Of a DNA stretch of 64,000 nucleotides, positions 1-8,281 are shown piece after piece; within the stretch, counting starts at the first letter, position 1; the number at the start of each line of letters is the position of its first letter. Position numbers and translations under genes: made by a program. The DNA comes from Deltaproteobacteria bacterium (GTDB lineage: Bacteria; Myxococcota_A; Polyangia; Polyangiales; Ga0077539), in contig JACRDB010000169.1 in NCBI GenBank assembly GCA_016218725.1, positions 62,001 to 126,000 of the forward strand, given 5' to 3'. Under the pieces are notes generated by a model. That model worked only from the letters and a program-made list of their open reading frames with translations, was not told the origin of the DNA and did not search any database.

Positions 1-15
1 GCCGTGTCCTGCATC

Positions 16-33
16 GCGACGGGAGTCCCGCGC
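16..33 (-). terminator. Possible terminator hairpin
   Basis: Arms GCG/CGGG (16-18, 20-23) pair with CCCG/CGC (27-33) around a 3-nt loop with one bulged A. It lies just 3' of the minus-strand gene that ends at 40. There is no T tract, so this is only a weak terminator candidate. Confidence 0.2.
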
Positions 34-39
34 CGGGCC

Positions 40-1137
40 CTAGAAGGTCACTTCCAGGTGGAGCCCCGTGGTGGGCCCGAGGAGGGGATTGACCCTCACC
101 CTCCGGAGCGCGCTCTGCGTGGCCGTGGGCGAGCGCTCCGTGGAGGTGTTCCCGGACAGCATCACCAGCGCCACGCCCACCCCCGCCACCACCACGCCGC
201 CGAGGCCGAGCCCGAAGGACAGCGTGCGGAAGAGACCGTTGGACGAGCAGTAGCTCGCCGCGCCCGCGGCGTCCGGGTTGCTGGTGTCCGCCCGCGCCGC
301 GGTGCACACCTGGTCCACGGTCATGGAACGGCTGGCGTTGGTGGCGTTGTCATAGCGCGCCCAGGCCCCGGGGTTGCCCGGCGTGGTCCCCGTGGCGTCC
401 GCCGCCGCGCTGGCCTGCCCGGCGGACAGGAGCCACGTCACCACCCCGGTGACCGCCGCGGCACCCCCCAGACCTATCGCACCATACCCTACATAGCGCA
501 GAGTCGGGGTGGATGTCCCACCTCCCGGTGGTGGTGGCGGCGGAGGCGGCGGCGGTGGGGGCGGCGGCGGGAGGTTGCCGTTGTTGCCGTTGTTGTTGTT
601 GTTATTATTGTTGTTGTTGTCGGGCGGGACGGTGTCGGGCTCGCCCGCGGTGATGTTGGCCAGGAGCCTGCGGACGATCTCCCGGATGAAGTCCGAGTCG
701 CGCATCTGGGCCCTGGGGATCATGGCGCTGTCGTGGTGCACCACGCGGCGGGTGGGCTGGTCCCAGAGGTTCACCTCGATCTGGATGGAGGCGGTGGTAC
801 CCCGGCCGATGCGCCGGAGCGAGCCGTAGATGAGCTTCGGGGTGGAGAGGTCCCCGGCGATCTGGTGGAGGCACTCGGGGCCGACGGAGTCGTCGCAGCT
901 GAAGAGGGCGATCTCCTGCTCCAGGGCGGGGGAGGAGTCCGGCACGCCGTAGCCCAGGTCCCGGGCGGCCTGGCGCAGGGCCATGGTGGCCGCGGAGGCG
1001 GCGTCTTCTTCGGCGCCGTCCAGGGTGCGGAGCCCGAGGACATGGAGACCTCCTCGGCGCTGGGCCTGGGCGGTGGCGCTGGCCGAGAGGATCCCGAGCG
1101 CGAGGAACATCCCGAGGTGGCGAGGCGTGGGGCGCAT
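40..1137 (-). CDS. Secreted/membrane protein with poly-Asn and poly-Pro linkers, function unknown
   Basis: 365 aa from the ATG at 1137; a GTG at 1176 is also open, but the ATG is followed directly by a typical signal peptide (residues 1-26, ending ATAQAQ). Residues about 30-165 form a compact alpha/beta region that looks like the N-terminal fold of TolB-type or periplasmic stress-sensor proteins (inference). Then come ten consecutive Asn (174-183) and fifteen consecutive Pro (190-204). Two hydrophobic segments follow, at about 217-240 and 307-331. The two homopolymer runs probably act as a flexible spacer crossing the cell wall or periplasm. It is transcribed divergently from prmC. I do not recognise a named family. 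Confidence 0.75.
   Translation of the reverse strand: MRPTPRHLGMFLALGILSASATAQAQRRGGLHVLGLRTLDGAEEDAASAATMALRQAARDLGYGVPDSSPALEQEIALFSCDDSVGPECLHQIAGDLSTPKLIYGSLRRIGRGTTASIQIEVNLWDQPTRRVVHHDSAMIPRAQMRDSDFIREIVRRLLANITAGEPDTVPPDNNNNNNNNNNGNNGNLPPPPPPPPPPPPPPPGGGTSTPTLRYVGYGAIGLGGAAAVTGVVTWLLSAGQASAAADATGTTPGNPGAWARYDNATNASRSMTVDQVCTAARADTSNPDAAGAASYCSSNGLFRTLSFGLGLGGVVVAGVGVALVMLSGNTSTERSPTATQSALRRVRVNPLLGPTTGLHLEVTF
526..618. repeat. Trinucleotide repeats encoding Pro15 and Asn10
   Basis: On the plus strand, GGC/GGT-type triplets are followed by GTT/ATT triplets. They encode the Pro run and the Asn run of the gene at 40-1137. Gain or loss of units would change linker length without shifting the frame. 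Confidence 0.8.
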
Positions 1138-1283
1138 TGGGTGGCTTGGACTCCTGTGCGGTGCCTCTCGCGGCACCCACCCGGCATTCTATTACCTTTC
1201 GGGCGGTCGACGGAAGGGAGATTGACGCGCCCCCCGCTCCGAGGGCAAGTACCGCCGGGAAGGAAGACACTGGAGGCGACACC

Positions 1284-2177
1284 CTGGAACCGTGGACCGT
1301 CGGACGCGTGCTGGCCTGGACGGCCCGGAACCTTGCACAGCGGGGCATCGAGGGCGCTCGCCTGGACGCCGAGCTCCTTTTGGGCCACGCCCTGGGGCTG
1401 CGTCGCATTGATCTGTATGTGCGCCATGACCAGCCCCTGACGGACCCGGAGCTGGCCCGGGTGCGGGCCCTGGTGGAGCGCCGACGGCGCTTCGAGCCCG
1501 TGGCGTACATCCTGGGCGAGAGGGAGTTCTACGGCCGTACATTTCACGTAGACGCCCGGGTGCTGATCCCCCGGCCGGAGACCGAAGGCGTGGTGGACGA
1601 GGCCCTCCGGGCGCTGCCTCCCCCCGCCGAGGGGGTGAGCCCGAGGGTGCTGGACGTGGGCTCCGGCAGCGGGGTGATCGCCCTCACGGTGGCCCTGGAG
1701 CGCCCGGACGTGACCGTGGTGGCCGTGGAGCTCTCGCCGGCGGCGGCGGAGGTCACGCGGATGAACCTGGCCCGGTGGAAGATCGAAGACCGCGTGGAGG
1801 TGCGCGAGGGGAGCTTGTACAAGCCCACCCAGGGGGAGCGCTTCGCGGTGATCGTGAGCAACCCGCCGTACATCCCCACGGCGGAGGTGGACGGGCTGAT
1901 GCCCGACGTGTCCCGCCACGAGCCCCGCCTGGCCCTGGACGGCGGAGAAGACGGCACCACGGTGCTCGGGCCGCTGGTGCTCGGGGCCCCGAGGCACCTC
2001 TCGCCGGGTGGGGCTCTCGTGGTGGAGCTGGGCTGGGACCAGGCCGCCAGGGCCCGGGACCTCGCCGCCCGGGCGGGCTTCGGGAGCATCGCGGTGGAGC
2101 GGGACACCGCGAAGATCGAGCGGGTCCTGGTGGCGGTGTTGTCGCCAACTGGCGAGCCCGGGGCAGAGCCGCTATAG
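1284..2177 (+). CDS. prmC: Peptide chain release factor N5-glutamine methyltransferase (PrmC/HemK)
   Basis: It methylates the Gln of the GGQ motif in release factors RF1/RF2, using S-adenosylmethionine. The N-terminal helical substrate-binding domain begins at WTVGRVLAW. A Rossmann-type SAM site VLDVGSGSG lies near residues 122-130, and the diagnostic catalytic motif NPPYIP near 192-197. The frame is open from a TTG at 1137, but homology starts only around 1284. There a CTG codon is preceded by GGAGG (1272-1276) at 7-nt spacing and gives 297 aa, the usual family length. I therefore prefer this non-standard CTG start, although GTG 1308 is also possible. The gene ends within a hairpin that overlaps the next gene's start, suggesting coupled translation. 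Confidence 0.9.
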   Translation: MEPWTVGRVLAWTARNLAQRGIEGARLDAELLLGHALGLRRIDLYVRHDQPLTDPELARVRALVERRRRFEPVAYILGEREFYGRTFHVDARVLIPRPETEGVVDEALRALPPPAEGVSPRVLDVGSGSGVIALTVALERPDVTVVAVELSPAAAEVTRMNLARWKIEDRVEVREGSLYKPTQGERFAVIVSNPPYIPTAEVDGLMPDVSRHEPRLALDGGEDGTTVLGPLVLGAPRHLSPGGALVVELGWDQAARARDLAARAGFGSIAVERDTAKIERVLVAVLSPTGEPGAEPL

Positions 2178-2194
2178 GCACTTAAAGGGTGCCT
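2176..2194 (+). promoter_or_regulatory. RNA hairpin spanning prmC stop and downstream GTG start
   Basis: Perfect 6-bp arms AGGCAC (2176-2181) and GTGCCT (2189-2194) enclose TTAAAGG. The hairpin includes the end of the prmC stop codon and the GTG start of the next gene, and its loop holds the only Shine-Dalgarno-like AAAGG. Ribosomes finishing prmC could melt it, giving translational coupling (inference). Confidence 0.35.
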
Positions 2195-3586
2195 CGCGAA
2201 AGTGCCGGTGCAAAAGCCTCCCTCGCCGCCGTCGCGTCCGGCGTGGCGCTGACGCTGGTCGCGCCGGAGGCCCTTGGGGATTTCCTCCGCAAGGGGCCCT
2301 GGCTCATGGACCTGCACCCCACCTCCGTGGTGGTGCTGGTGGAGAGGGCCGAGGCGGGCACGATCACGGTCCGGGCGGAGCTCCTCGGGCCCCCTTCGAG
2401 GGAGCTCCGAGGGAGGCCCTGGGTGGGCCCACCGACCCCGCCCGTGGTGGTGGAGAGCCCCGTGCCTGCCATGCTCCACGAGGTCACCCTCCCGGGGCTG
2501 CGCCCGGGGATGCGCTACCGCTACCACGTCCAGGCCCCGGACCTGGACGGCGCCACGGGGACCTTCACCACGCCGCCGTTGGAGGCCGCTCCCTTCCGCT
2601 TCGCGGTGTACGGGGACACGCGCTCGGGCACCTCCCGGCACCGCCAGACCGTGGCCGCGGTGCAGCGCTTCGCGCCGGACTTCGTGCTCCACACGGGAGA
2701 TCTGGTGGGCGATGGAACGAAGCTCGAAGACTGGCAGACCTTCTTCGACGTAGAGCGGCCATTACTGATCAATACGCCGCTGGTGCCCGTGGTGGGCAAC
2801 CACGAGATCATCCGACCGCTGGCGTCGGGGCTCTACAACTACCGGCGCTTCGTGCATGTAGACCCCACCGGGCCCGCCCCGGAGCTGGACTACGTCTTCC
2901 GCTTCGCCAACGCCCGCTTCATCCTCGCCAACGCCTACGACGACTGGACCGGCGTCGCCCGAGACTGGCTCGCCGGGGAGCTCGCCCGCGCCCGCCGCGA
3001 GGGCCCGAACGACTGGCTCTTCGTGGCCATGCACTGGGGCCCCCGCTCCGCGGGGGTCCACGGGAACAATCGCCTCCTCCACGAGGCCCGCGTGGACGAC
3101 CTCCTGCGGCGCGCCCGGGTGGACCTGGTCTTCGCCGGCCACGACCACGTGTACGAGCGCGGCGACGACCACGGCCTGCGCTACATCGTCTCCGGCGGCG
3201 GCGGCGCCGGGCTCTACGGCCAGCTCCACCCCCACCACGCCACGCAGGTCTTCGCCTCGGAGCACCACTTCGTGCTCGTGGAAATCGACCACGACCGGCT
3301 GGTGCTCTCCGCCCGACGGATCGACGGCACGGTGATCGACCAGGTGGGCCTCACCCACGACGGCTGGACCGAGGCCCCGAGGGCCCTCGCAGGCCCCCCG
3401 AGGCCCGCACCCCTCACGGGCTCTCCGCCAGCGCCGCCGGAGGCCCCGCCGGAGCCGCCGCGTCCGCTGCCCACGCCCCGGGTGGACCCCACCCGGCTGC
3501 GCCTCGCGGACCTCGGCCCCGCCCTCCTCGCCCTCCTGGTGCTCGGCGTGGGCGTCGGGTGGAGAAAGCGTCAGCCTGTAGGGTGA
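2189..3586 (+). CDS. Secreted calcineurin-like metallophosphatase (purple acid phosphatase type) with C-terminal membrane anchor
   Basis: 465 aa. A signal-like N-terminus is followed by a fibronectin-type beta domain (about 30-130), then the metallophosphoesterase domain. Metal-binding motifs are GDTR (142-145), GDLVGDG, GNHE (203-206), the His of MHWGP, and GHDHVYE (317-323). A Pro-rich linker precedes a hydrophobic tail ending WRKRQPVG, an anchor resembling MYXO-CTERM tails but without a clear Cys. Likely role: hydrolysis of phosphoesters outside the inner membrane; substrate unknown. The last 59 codons (3410-3586) lie in repeat A, whose near-identical copies occur twice downstream without the rest of the gene. 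The GTG start overlaps a hairpin and lacks normal ribosome-site spacing. Confidence 0.88.
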   Translation: MPRESAGAKASLAAVASGVALTLVAPEALGDFLRKGPWLMDLHPTSVVVLVERAEAGTITVRAELLGPPSRELRGRPWVGPPTPPVVVESPVPAMLHEVTLPGLRPGMRYRYHVQAPDLDGATGTFTTPPLEAAPFRFAVYGDTRSGTSRHRQTVAAVQRFAPDFVLHTGDLVGDGTKLEDWQTFFDVERPLLINTPLVPVVGNHEIIRPLASGLYNYRRFVHVDPTGPAPELDYVFRFANARFILANAYDDWTGVARDWLAGELARARREGPNDWLFVAMHWGPRSAGVHGNNRLLHEARVDDLLRRARVDLVFAGHDHVYERGDDHGLRYIVSGGGGAGLYGQLHPHHATQVFASEHHFVLVEIDHDRLVLSARRIDGTVIDQVGLTHDGWTEAPRALAGPPRPAPLTGSPPAPPEAPPEPPRPLPTPRVDPTRLRLADLGPALLALLVLGVGVGWRKRQPVG

Positions 3587-3592
3587 TGTAGG
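3410..3592 (+). repeat. Repeat copy A (183 bp), inside the metallophosphatase 3' end
   Basis: It runs from cccctcac to gatgtagg. By eye, about 177 of 183 positions match copy B (9356-9538) and about 173 match copy C (11385-11567), with no indels. Differences are concentrated in the first third, and one more substitution lies further on. This copy codes for the Pro-rich linker and C-terminal anchor of the metallophosphatase. It lacks the 73-74 bp 5' extension shared by B and C. Similarity stops abruptly after gatgtagg in all three. Confidence 0.9.
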
Positions 3593-3656
3593 AGAGACCC
3601 CTTGAGTCAGTTGCTCTGCGCAACCATCCTGTCGACACGCTTCCGCGCGCAGGCGC

Positions 3657-5081
3657 CTACCTCAATCTACGTTGAAGGAGTCGGACCAGGTCCGACATCG
3701 CACGACGATAATTGCCAGCACAGATTGAAGAAATCAGCCCATTGTGACAGGGATGGCCAAAGCAGGATACGTTCTCGTCAAAACGTCGTGCAACCTCAAT
3801 CAAACGACGTGCGGGCCAGGCAAAATACTGAGTGGATGGCAAACATGAACCGGGCTCATAAGCAGAATTTTCACGCCTGCACCCAGGGACTACACGCTGT
3901 GGGCAACTTGGATCTTGATCAGCCTGCCGCAAAGAAATCGGCCCCTCGCGGCTCATCACAGCCAACGATGTCGAAGGATCACGCCCGCAAAAGAGGTCGG
4001 AAATCGAAGACCCGCGACGTCCAAGTAATAAATCCCAATCGATGTTGGATCCTGAAGTAGGAAGTTCGATTGGCACGCCGGTAATCGCAGCAAAGATCAC
4101 ATGCTCAGGATGCCTTGGCTTGAGCCGTAGGAAGCCTCGGTCAGAGGATCTCGGATCAAGATAGCGGTCGAGATTCCATGTTGGATCTTGAGCACTACAT
4201 GGACGATAGAGATAGTGGCGCAGGTTGACGTCATTACTGGACCACACCTGCGAGCGTGGATCAAACACAGACATGGCATCTTGGCACGGAAGCGTCTGGC
4301 GTCTTGCATCTAGCTCTGGGTACCGACAGTTTCGGACAGATCCATCTTCCTCGTCTGACAACACCAAAATGACAAGGAGGGAATCGTCGCGCAGAAATCC
4401 CGAAGCTGGACCTGATGCATCGGGGTGAGCATCCGCACGATGAAGCACAAGCGCCCGATATGCGGCTTCCAGCGGCTGCTCGATACCACATCCAAATGTG
4501 TCAATCAAAACACTGCATTGAGCAAGTTGAGTGAATTGCTCAATGTTTGAGTGCGAAGCGTCTAGTCTCAGAAACGCAGATCGGAGATCCGAATTACGAC
4601 AGAATGTGGGTTGAATTCCTGGAGTAAGTCCACGCGCAGATGTGGCAGGACCGAATTGAATTGGATTCAGAAATCCATCGTCTCCTCGATCCGCACAGTC
4701 TGCTAGGAGCCCTTCCGGCCCTCCAAGATCAGTCGAAACTACGCCAAAGTGAATACTGCGAACAGGATTTTGATCGGGAAGTCCGTCGCCATTCAGATCT
4801 GGAGGACTGACCAAGTTTGAAAATAGATACTCCAATTCCTGTGCAAAAAGAGTCTGATTTTCGCGCATTGAACCGGAGTTATCAACAACAACCAAGAAGT
4901 CGATGTCCTGAACTCGCTCGGTTCGTCCAGCACGATCTCCAGCGTTGTTGTCATAGCCTGAGTCCGTGAGGCTCAGTTCGCTATAACAGGCAGGGAATAG
5001 GACTACCAGAAGCAGTACCGTGGTCCAATTTAGGACGCTTCTATTTGTGGGTCTCCCCCCGAATCGCCGGGACTTCAACAT
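3657..5081 (-). CDS. VWA-domain lipoprotein
   Basis: 474 aa. It has a basic N-terminus, a hydrophobic stretch, and a lipobox-like LFPAC with Cys32, suggesting export and lipidation. A von Willebrand factor A domain starts about residue 60, with the MIDAS motif DNSGS at 67-71 and a later metal-site-like SDEED. Many Cys occur through the C-terminal half. The family usually binds divalent metal and protein ligands at the cell surface. It is the last gene of the eight-gene minus-strand run, 47 bp after the DUF7452-like gene. Its stop is 64 bp from repeat A. Composition is near 50% GC by eye, far below the flanking genes, which points to recent acquisition. Confidence 0.85.
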   Translation of the reverse strand: MLKSRRFGGRPTNRSVLNWTTVLLLVVLFPACYSELSLTDSGYDNNAGDRAGRTERVQDIDFLVVVDNSGSMRENQTLFAQELEYLFSNLVSPPDLNGDGLPDQNPVRSIHFGVVSTDLGGPEGLLADCADRGDDGFLNPIQFGPATSARGLTPGIQPTFCRNSDLRSAFLRLDASHSNIEQFTQLAQCSVLIDTFGCGIEQPLEAAYRALVLHRADAHPDASGPASGFLRDDSLLVILVLSDEEDGSVRNCRYPELDARRQTLPCQDAMSVFDPRSQVWSSNDVNLRHYLYRPCSAQDPTWNLDRYLDPRSSDRGFLRLKPRHPEHVIFAAITGVPIELPTSGSNIDWDLLLGRRGSSISDLFCGRDPSTSLAVMSREGPISLRQADQDPSCPQRVVPGCRRENSAYEPGSCLPSTQYFAWPARRLIEVARRFDENVSCFGHPCHNGLISSICAGNYRRAMSDLVRLLQRRLR

Positions 5082-5128
5082 TGGACCTCCAGGTGGACCT
5101 ACTTCTCAAAGTCCATGGGATAGGTTGT

Positions 5129-6130
5129 TCATCGACCGCTGCCACCTCCGCCCCCATGTCTGATATTAAATCCGCACCCTCTCCGCATGGCTGCACCATC
5201 TTCATTAAATACAGAGGGCTTGAGAGTTGCAGTATTGTACCAAATTCCGACCGGGTGAGGGTTGGGCACGGCCCTGATGGTTCTCGGATCTGGTCTGCCT
5301 GATGTGAAGCGGGTGTACTGGCGGTTCGCATGGCGAAAACTGATATTGGATGTGACCCACATGAACTGATGTGGAAAATCCATGTCCACAACAGTATCGA
5401 CATAGTTCACTGGCTCAAGAATATGATCGCTCTGTTCTGCTACGTAGACCCGAACATGCTCAACATGGGGACCGTAGGTTCTATAATCGAGAACTTCAAT
5501 ATTGTATGACGAACGGTTATACATCGATAAATAGTCTTGATTAAAGATATTCCATCGGGATGTGGATTCATCGTACCAAACTCCTAGCGGATGGTTGAGT
5601 TCTGGCCAAGCTGAAACCGGCACAGGGATCTTGAGGGGAACGGTAATTGCCCCAGGGAGACCGCCAACGATCGAGCCCTTCATCTTAAAAAATGGAGACA
5701 GATCGACTGCACTCAGTGGTCCATGTGGCGGTGGAATACGGGGCGTGACAAAAAACACGGCATCCCTCCGCCCATTCAGAATAGGGTTATTGATGACTGT
5801 GTAGTTCCCGTATGTATTACGCGGCGTGGCCGAGTGAATAAAGCCGCCAATCCATGGTTGTTGATATGCTGATATATCAAACGCTGCACCGACAGGAATT
5901 GGAGATCCATCGACGTTGACGATTGCCCAATATCCAACTCCAGCCTCATAAGAAACGCCGAAGTAATGTGGGTTAAAAATTCCCATTTCGTCGCCAGCTG
6001 GATTCCACCGATGCGTAACTGTAATTAACGCCTCCGAACGGAAATTGATGATAGTTTGGTTCAAAAAAGAATAGAAGCCATCTGTATTTTCGGAAGTTGC
6101 GGTGTGACGCCACTGATAATCTGCTGGCAT
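5129..6130 (-). CDS. DUF7452-like tandem-module protein
   Basis: 333 aa from the ATG at 6130, chosen because GGAGGAGACC stands directly upstream; an ATG at 6148 is also in frame. Three related beta-rich modules are visible. Each carries variants of a short GVWY motif, then a W/S-x-(I/V)-FN(Q/E)D motif, then FNI or FDI: module 1 at about residues 8-90, module 2 at about 95-205, and module 3 at about 215-325. This pattern matches my memory of the DUF7452 family, of unknown function and common in myxobacteria (recalled, not searched). No signal peptide is evident. Low GC like its neighbours. It lies between an unknown gene and the VWA lipoprotein in one transcription unit. Confidence 0.7.
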   Translation of the reverse strand: MPADYQWRHTATSENTDGFYSFLNQTIINFRSEALITVTHRWNPAGDEMGIFNPHYFGVSYEAGVGYWAIVNVDGSPIPVGAAFDISAYQQPWIGGFIHSATPRNTYGNYTVINNPILNGRRDAVFFVTPRIPPPHGPLSAVDLSPFFKMKGSIVGGLPGAITVPLKIPVPVSAWPELNHPLGVWYDESTSRWNIFNQDYLSMYNRSSYNIEVLDYRTYGPHVEHVRVYVAEQSDHILEPVNYVDTVVDMDFPHQFMWVTSNISFRHANRQYTRFTSGRPDPRTIRAVPNPHPVGIWYNTATLKPSVFNEDGAAMRRGCGFNIRHGGGGGSGR

Positions 6131-6173
6131 GGTCTCCTCCGTCCACAATTGGCCTTATTAGACAGGTAGTTCT

Positions 6174-6710
6174 TCAGAAACGCCGATACTTCATGGCATG
6201 CAGGTCAACACATGAATCCCAGTAATCGTCCCAAGGCGGGGGCATCGCTCTAAGTGGACTGCGCTCAGATGATGGAGACGCCCGCTGGGCCGAGTGGTCT
6301 GGTTCTTCATATGAGCTCCCTTCGTCAATATACACTACCTCCAGAGGACTTTCGTGCAATCCTGGTGCCAAACCCCGCGAGTGAACCGAAATAACTGTAC
6401 GCGAAGAACTTAGACTCAACATCGGACCCATTGGCATTTTGTTGGTCTGTTGCGCGAGAAGGCTGCCGCAGTGATTGTTAAGGAACGAAACATCGAGATC
6501 CGCAATACGGCATTGCGGGTTGATAGGCGAATACAGAGCTTCCTTGAGGGAGACAACGCGGACCATTTGGGTGACTTCAACAACACCCGACCTCGAACTC
6601 GTCAGGTCATCCGTCGTCTGTGTGGAGGATAGTTGCGCAAAGGTGTTTTTGACCGAAATGACCCTGCCTTCAACACGCGGGGCCGCTTGTTTGAGAGCAT
6701 CTTCCTTCAT
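6174..6710 (-). CDS. Hypothetical protein, low-GC cassette
   Basis: 178 aa from the ATG at 6710, which has AGGAGACC immediately upstream, the same leader as the following gene. A GTG/ATG-type extension to 6794 overlaps the upstream gene and is less likely. No signal peptide, membrane segment or known motif is seen. The middle is hydrophilic with Ser/Thr; the C-terminus is rich in Pro, Ser, Asp and aromatic residues. It is 43 bp upstream of the DUF7452-like gene and shares its low GC, so the two probably moved together. Function unknown. Confidence 0.65.
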   Translation of the reverse strand: MKEDALKQAAPRVEGRVISVKNTFAQLSSTQTTDDLTSSRSGVVEVTQMVRVVSLKEALYSPINPQCRIADLDVSFLNNHCGSLLAQQTNKMPMGPMLSLSSSRTVISVHSRGLAPGLHESPLEVVYIDEGSSYEEPDHSAQRASPSSERSPLRAMPPPWDDYWDSCVDLHAMKYRRF

Positions 6711-6726
6711 GGTCTCCTGTCTTTCC

Positions 6727-7080
6727 TTAGCGTGCGGGGCCCGCTCGCAGTCCGAGCCGCAATAGAACCTCACGGGGATACCTCTCAATCTCACCCTCCA
6801 CGGTGCTCGGCGCGTCTCGCGCCACCCCGAGGAAGTCCTGCCTTCCAGCGTGGCCCCTGAATTGCGACCGCACCGAGGCGAGCTCCGCCTCTGTCATCTG
6901 CCAAGAGCTCCAGTAGTGCGTCGGCGCAGTCCCCGGCGCACTCCCGACCGGAACGAGGCCCGCCGTGAGGATCTCCGGGCCCGCATCGGACACCGCAGCG
7001 AGGAGGTCCGCCACGGCGCGGTCCCGCTCCGCCGCGATGACCACCAGGATCAGCCGTCGTGTGTAGGCTGCGCGGATCAT
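6727..7080 (-). CDS. Small hypothetical protein in the LamG-containing operon
   Basis: 117 aa, Ala/Arg-rich alpha/beta protein with no recognised motif. Its ATG overlaps the stop of the LamG-like gene by 4 bp (ATGA at 7080-7077), showing translational coupling. Composition is GC-rich, unlike the next three genes downstream, so the compositional break in this run lies at about 6715. Function unknown. Confidence 0.6.
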   Translation of the reverse strand: MIRAAYTRRLILVVIAAERDRAVADLLAAVSDAGPEILTAGLVPVGSAPGTAPTHYWSSWQMTEAELASVRSQFRGHAGRQDFLGVARDAPSTVEGEIERYPREVLLRLGLRAGPAR

Positions 7081-7856
7081 GTGACGGCGATCCCGTAGAG
7101 GCTGCCGAGCCAGCGTTCGAGTTGCGAACGCTCCGCGTCGCTCAACGCGCGGTCGTAGATCATCGCCATCGCAAGGTCGAAGGAGCCCGGTGCGGCCGCC
7201 CCTCCGGCGGCGGAGCCAAGCGCGAAGGGGTAGCTGGCGCCGCCATTGTTGATGTTCACGGTGGTCCAGTCACCAATCGCAGTGGTGAAGCCCAGGGCAC
7301 TGCCTCCATCCTTGCGGATCTCGGGGGTCGCTGTCGGCGCGTACACGATCGAGCAGACATGCCAGCTATTGTTTGCGGTGGTCGTATACCGGTCGCCATC
7401 GGTCGCCGTGGGTCCTGCAAAGTTGGAGATGGCCATGTTGGTGCCGCCCCCGTCGGCGATCATGCCGAACTCCTGGTTGCCGGTGGCGATGCCCATGGAG
7501 ACGGCCGTGCCATACGCAGTGGCCCCGGGCGCCTTGAGCACCGCGAGGTAGGTCAGGGCCGTTCCTGCGCTCACGCTGGTCGATCCGGTGAGGGCGTCAT
7601 CGACACCATCGAAGCGAGCAATGGCGCGCCCGTTTACGATCTCGACCCGAAAGGTCGGGCGCTTGGAAGAGGTGCCCTGCGAGGCGTCGTTGCCCTTGCC
7701 AGACTGATCCCGGATGGAACTGATCGGGTCAAGGTCCGCAAGGCCCAGGACCGAGGCGTTCCACCAACCCACGAGGTTGGCGATCGAGCGGGGCGTGAAG
7801 GGTGCGGGCGAGTGCCCACGTGCTCGATCCCGGGCCATGGTCCTGCCGAAGATCAT
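7077..7856 (-). CDS. LamG/concanavalin-like beta-sandwich protein
   Basis: 259 aa from the ATG at 7856, which has AAGGGA 5-6 nt upstream; a GTG at 7910 would extend it into the upstream gene. After a short basic N-terminus comes the typical opening of LamG-like tail or adhesin domains: GWWNAS, a DQSGKGNDA motif and a GRAIARFDG(V)DD motif. The end has the usual MIYDRALSDAE signature and a helical C-terminus. Such domains bind glycans or other surfaces and are frequent in phage tail and structural proteins. It follows two paralogous small beta-rich genes. Role inferred as surface or particle binding; substrate unknown. Confidence 0.75.
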   Translation of the reverse strand: MIFGRTMARDRARGHSPAPFTPRSIANLVGWWNASVLGLADLDPISSIRDQSGKGNDASQGTSSKRPTFRVEIVNGRAIARFDGVDDALTGSTSVSAGTALTYLAVLKAPGATAYGTAVSMGIATGNQEFGMIADGGGTNMAISNFAGPTATDGDRYTTTANNSWHVCSIVYAPTATPEIRKDGGSALGFTTAIGDWTTVNINNGGASYPFALGSAAGGAAAPGSFDLAMAMIYDRALSDAERSQLERWLGSLYGIAVT

Positions 7857-7882
7857 GATTCCCTTCGCCCCACGGAATTCCC

Positions 7883-8251
7883 TCAGGGGATCTCCTTCTT
7901 GCGGCCACAAACGATCACTCTCACCCCCGCGGTCCCGGTAGATGCGTAGACCTTCACGCGATTCAGGGGACCGCGTGGTTGCGTTGCATCTCCAAGCCAG
8001 AACTTGTCCGCAGCGCTGATGGAGCCCGAGTTGGTTGCAGTACCGCTGACCGTACTGAAGCTGTCTTCGGTGCCGAGGTACGAGTGTTGGAGTTCGGCGT
8101 AGATGATCAACGTGGTGGAAACGTTGTCAACTACGACTTGAATCGCCAGGTCGTCAGCGCTGCCGAGCAGCTCGTGGTACACCGGCGAGTTGTAGGTGTA
8201 GTTGACGTTTACCGTTTGATTGACAACCGTCTCGATGAAGGCCCTCGGCAT
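7883..8251 (-). CDS. Small beta-rich protein, paralogue 2
   Basis: 122 aa, ATG at 8251 with GGGAGGAG upstream. It is clearly related along its full length to the 119-aa product of the preceding gene, about half identical by eye. Shared landmarks are an N-terminal (R)xFI-EV-x-QTV segment, VQIVVD/IQVVVD, AELQHS, NSGSISAA-FWLG, and a terminal VRVI-CGR. No signal peptide or membrane segment. Size, predicted beta content and tandem paralogy recall phage head-decoration or tail accessory proteins, but this is inference. It lies 26 bp upstream of the LamG-like gene. Confidence 0.7.
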   Translation of the reverse strand: MPRAFIETVVNQTVNVNYTYNSPVYHELLGSADDLAIQVVVDNVSTTLIIYAELQHSYLGTEDSFSTVSGTATNSGSISAADKFWLGDATQPRGPLNRVKVYASTGTAGVRVIVCGRKKEIP

Positions 8252-8281
8252 GGTCGCTCCTCCCTTCCGGCGTGGGGACGC

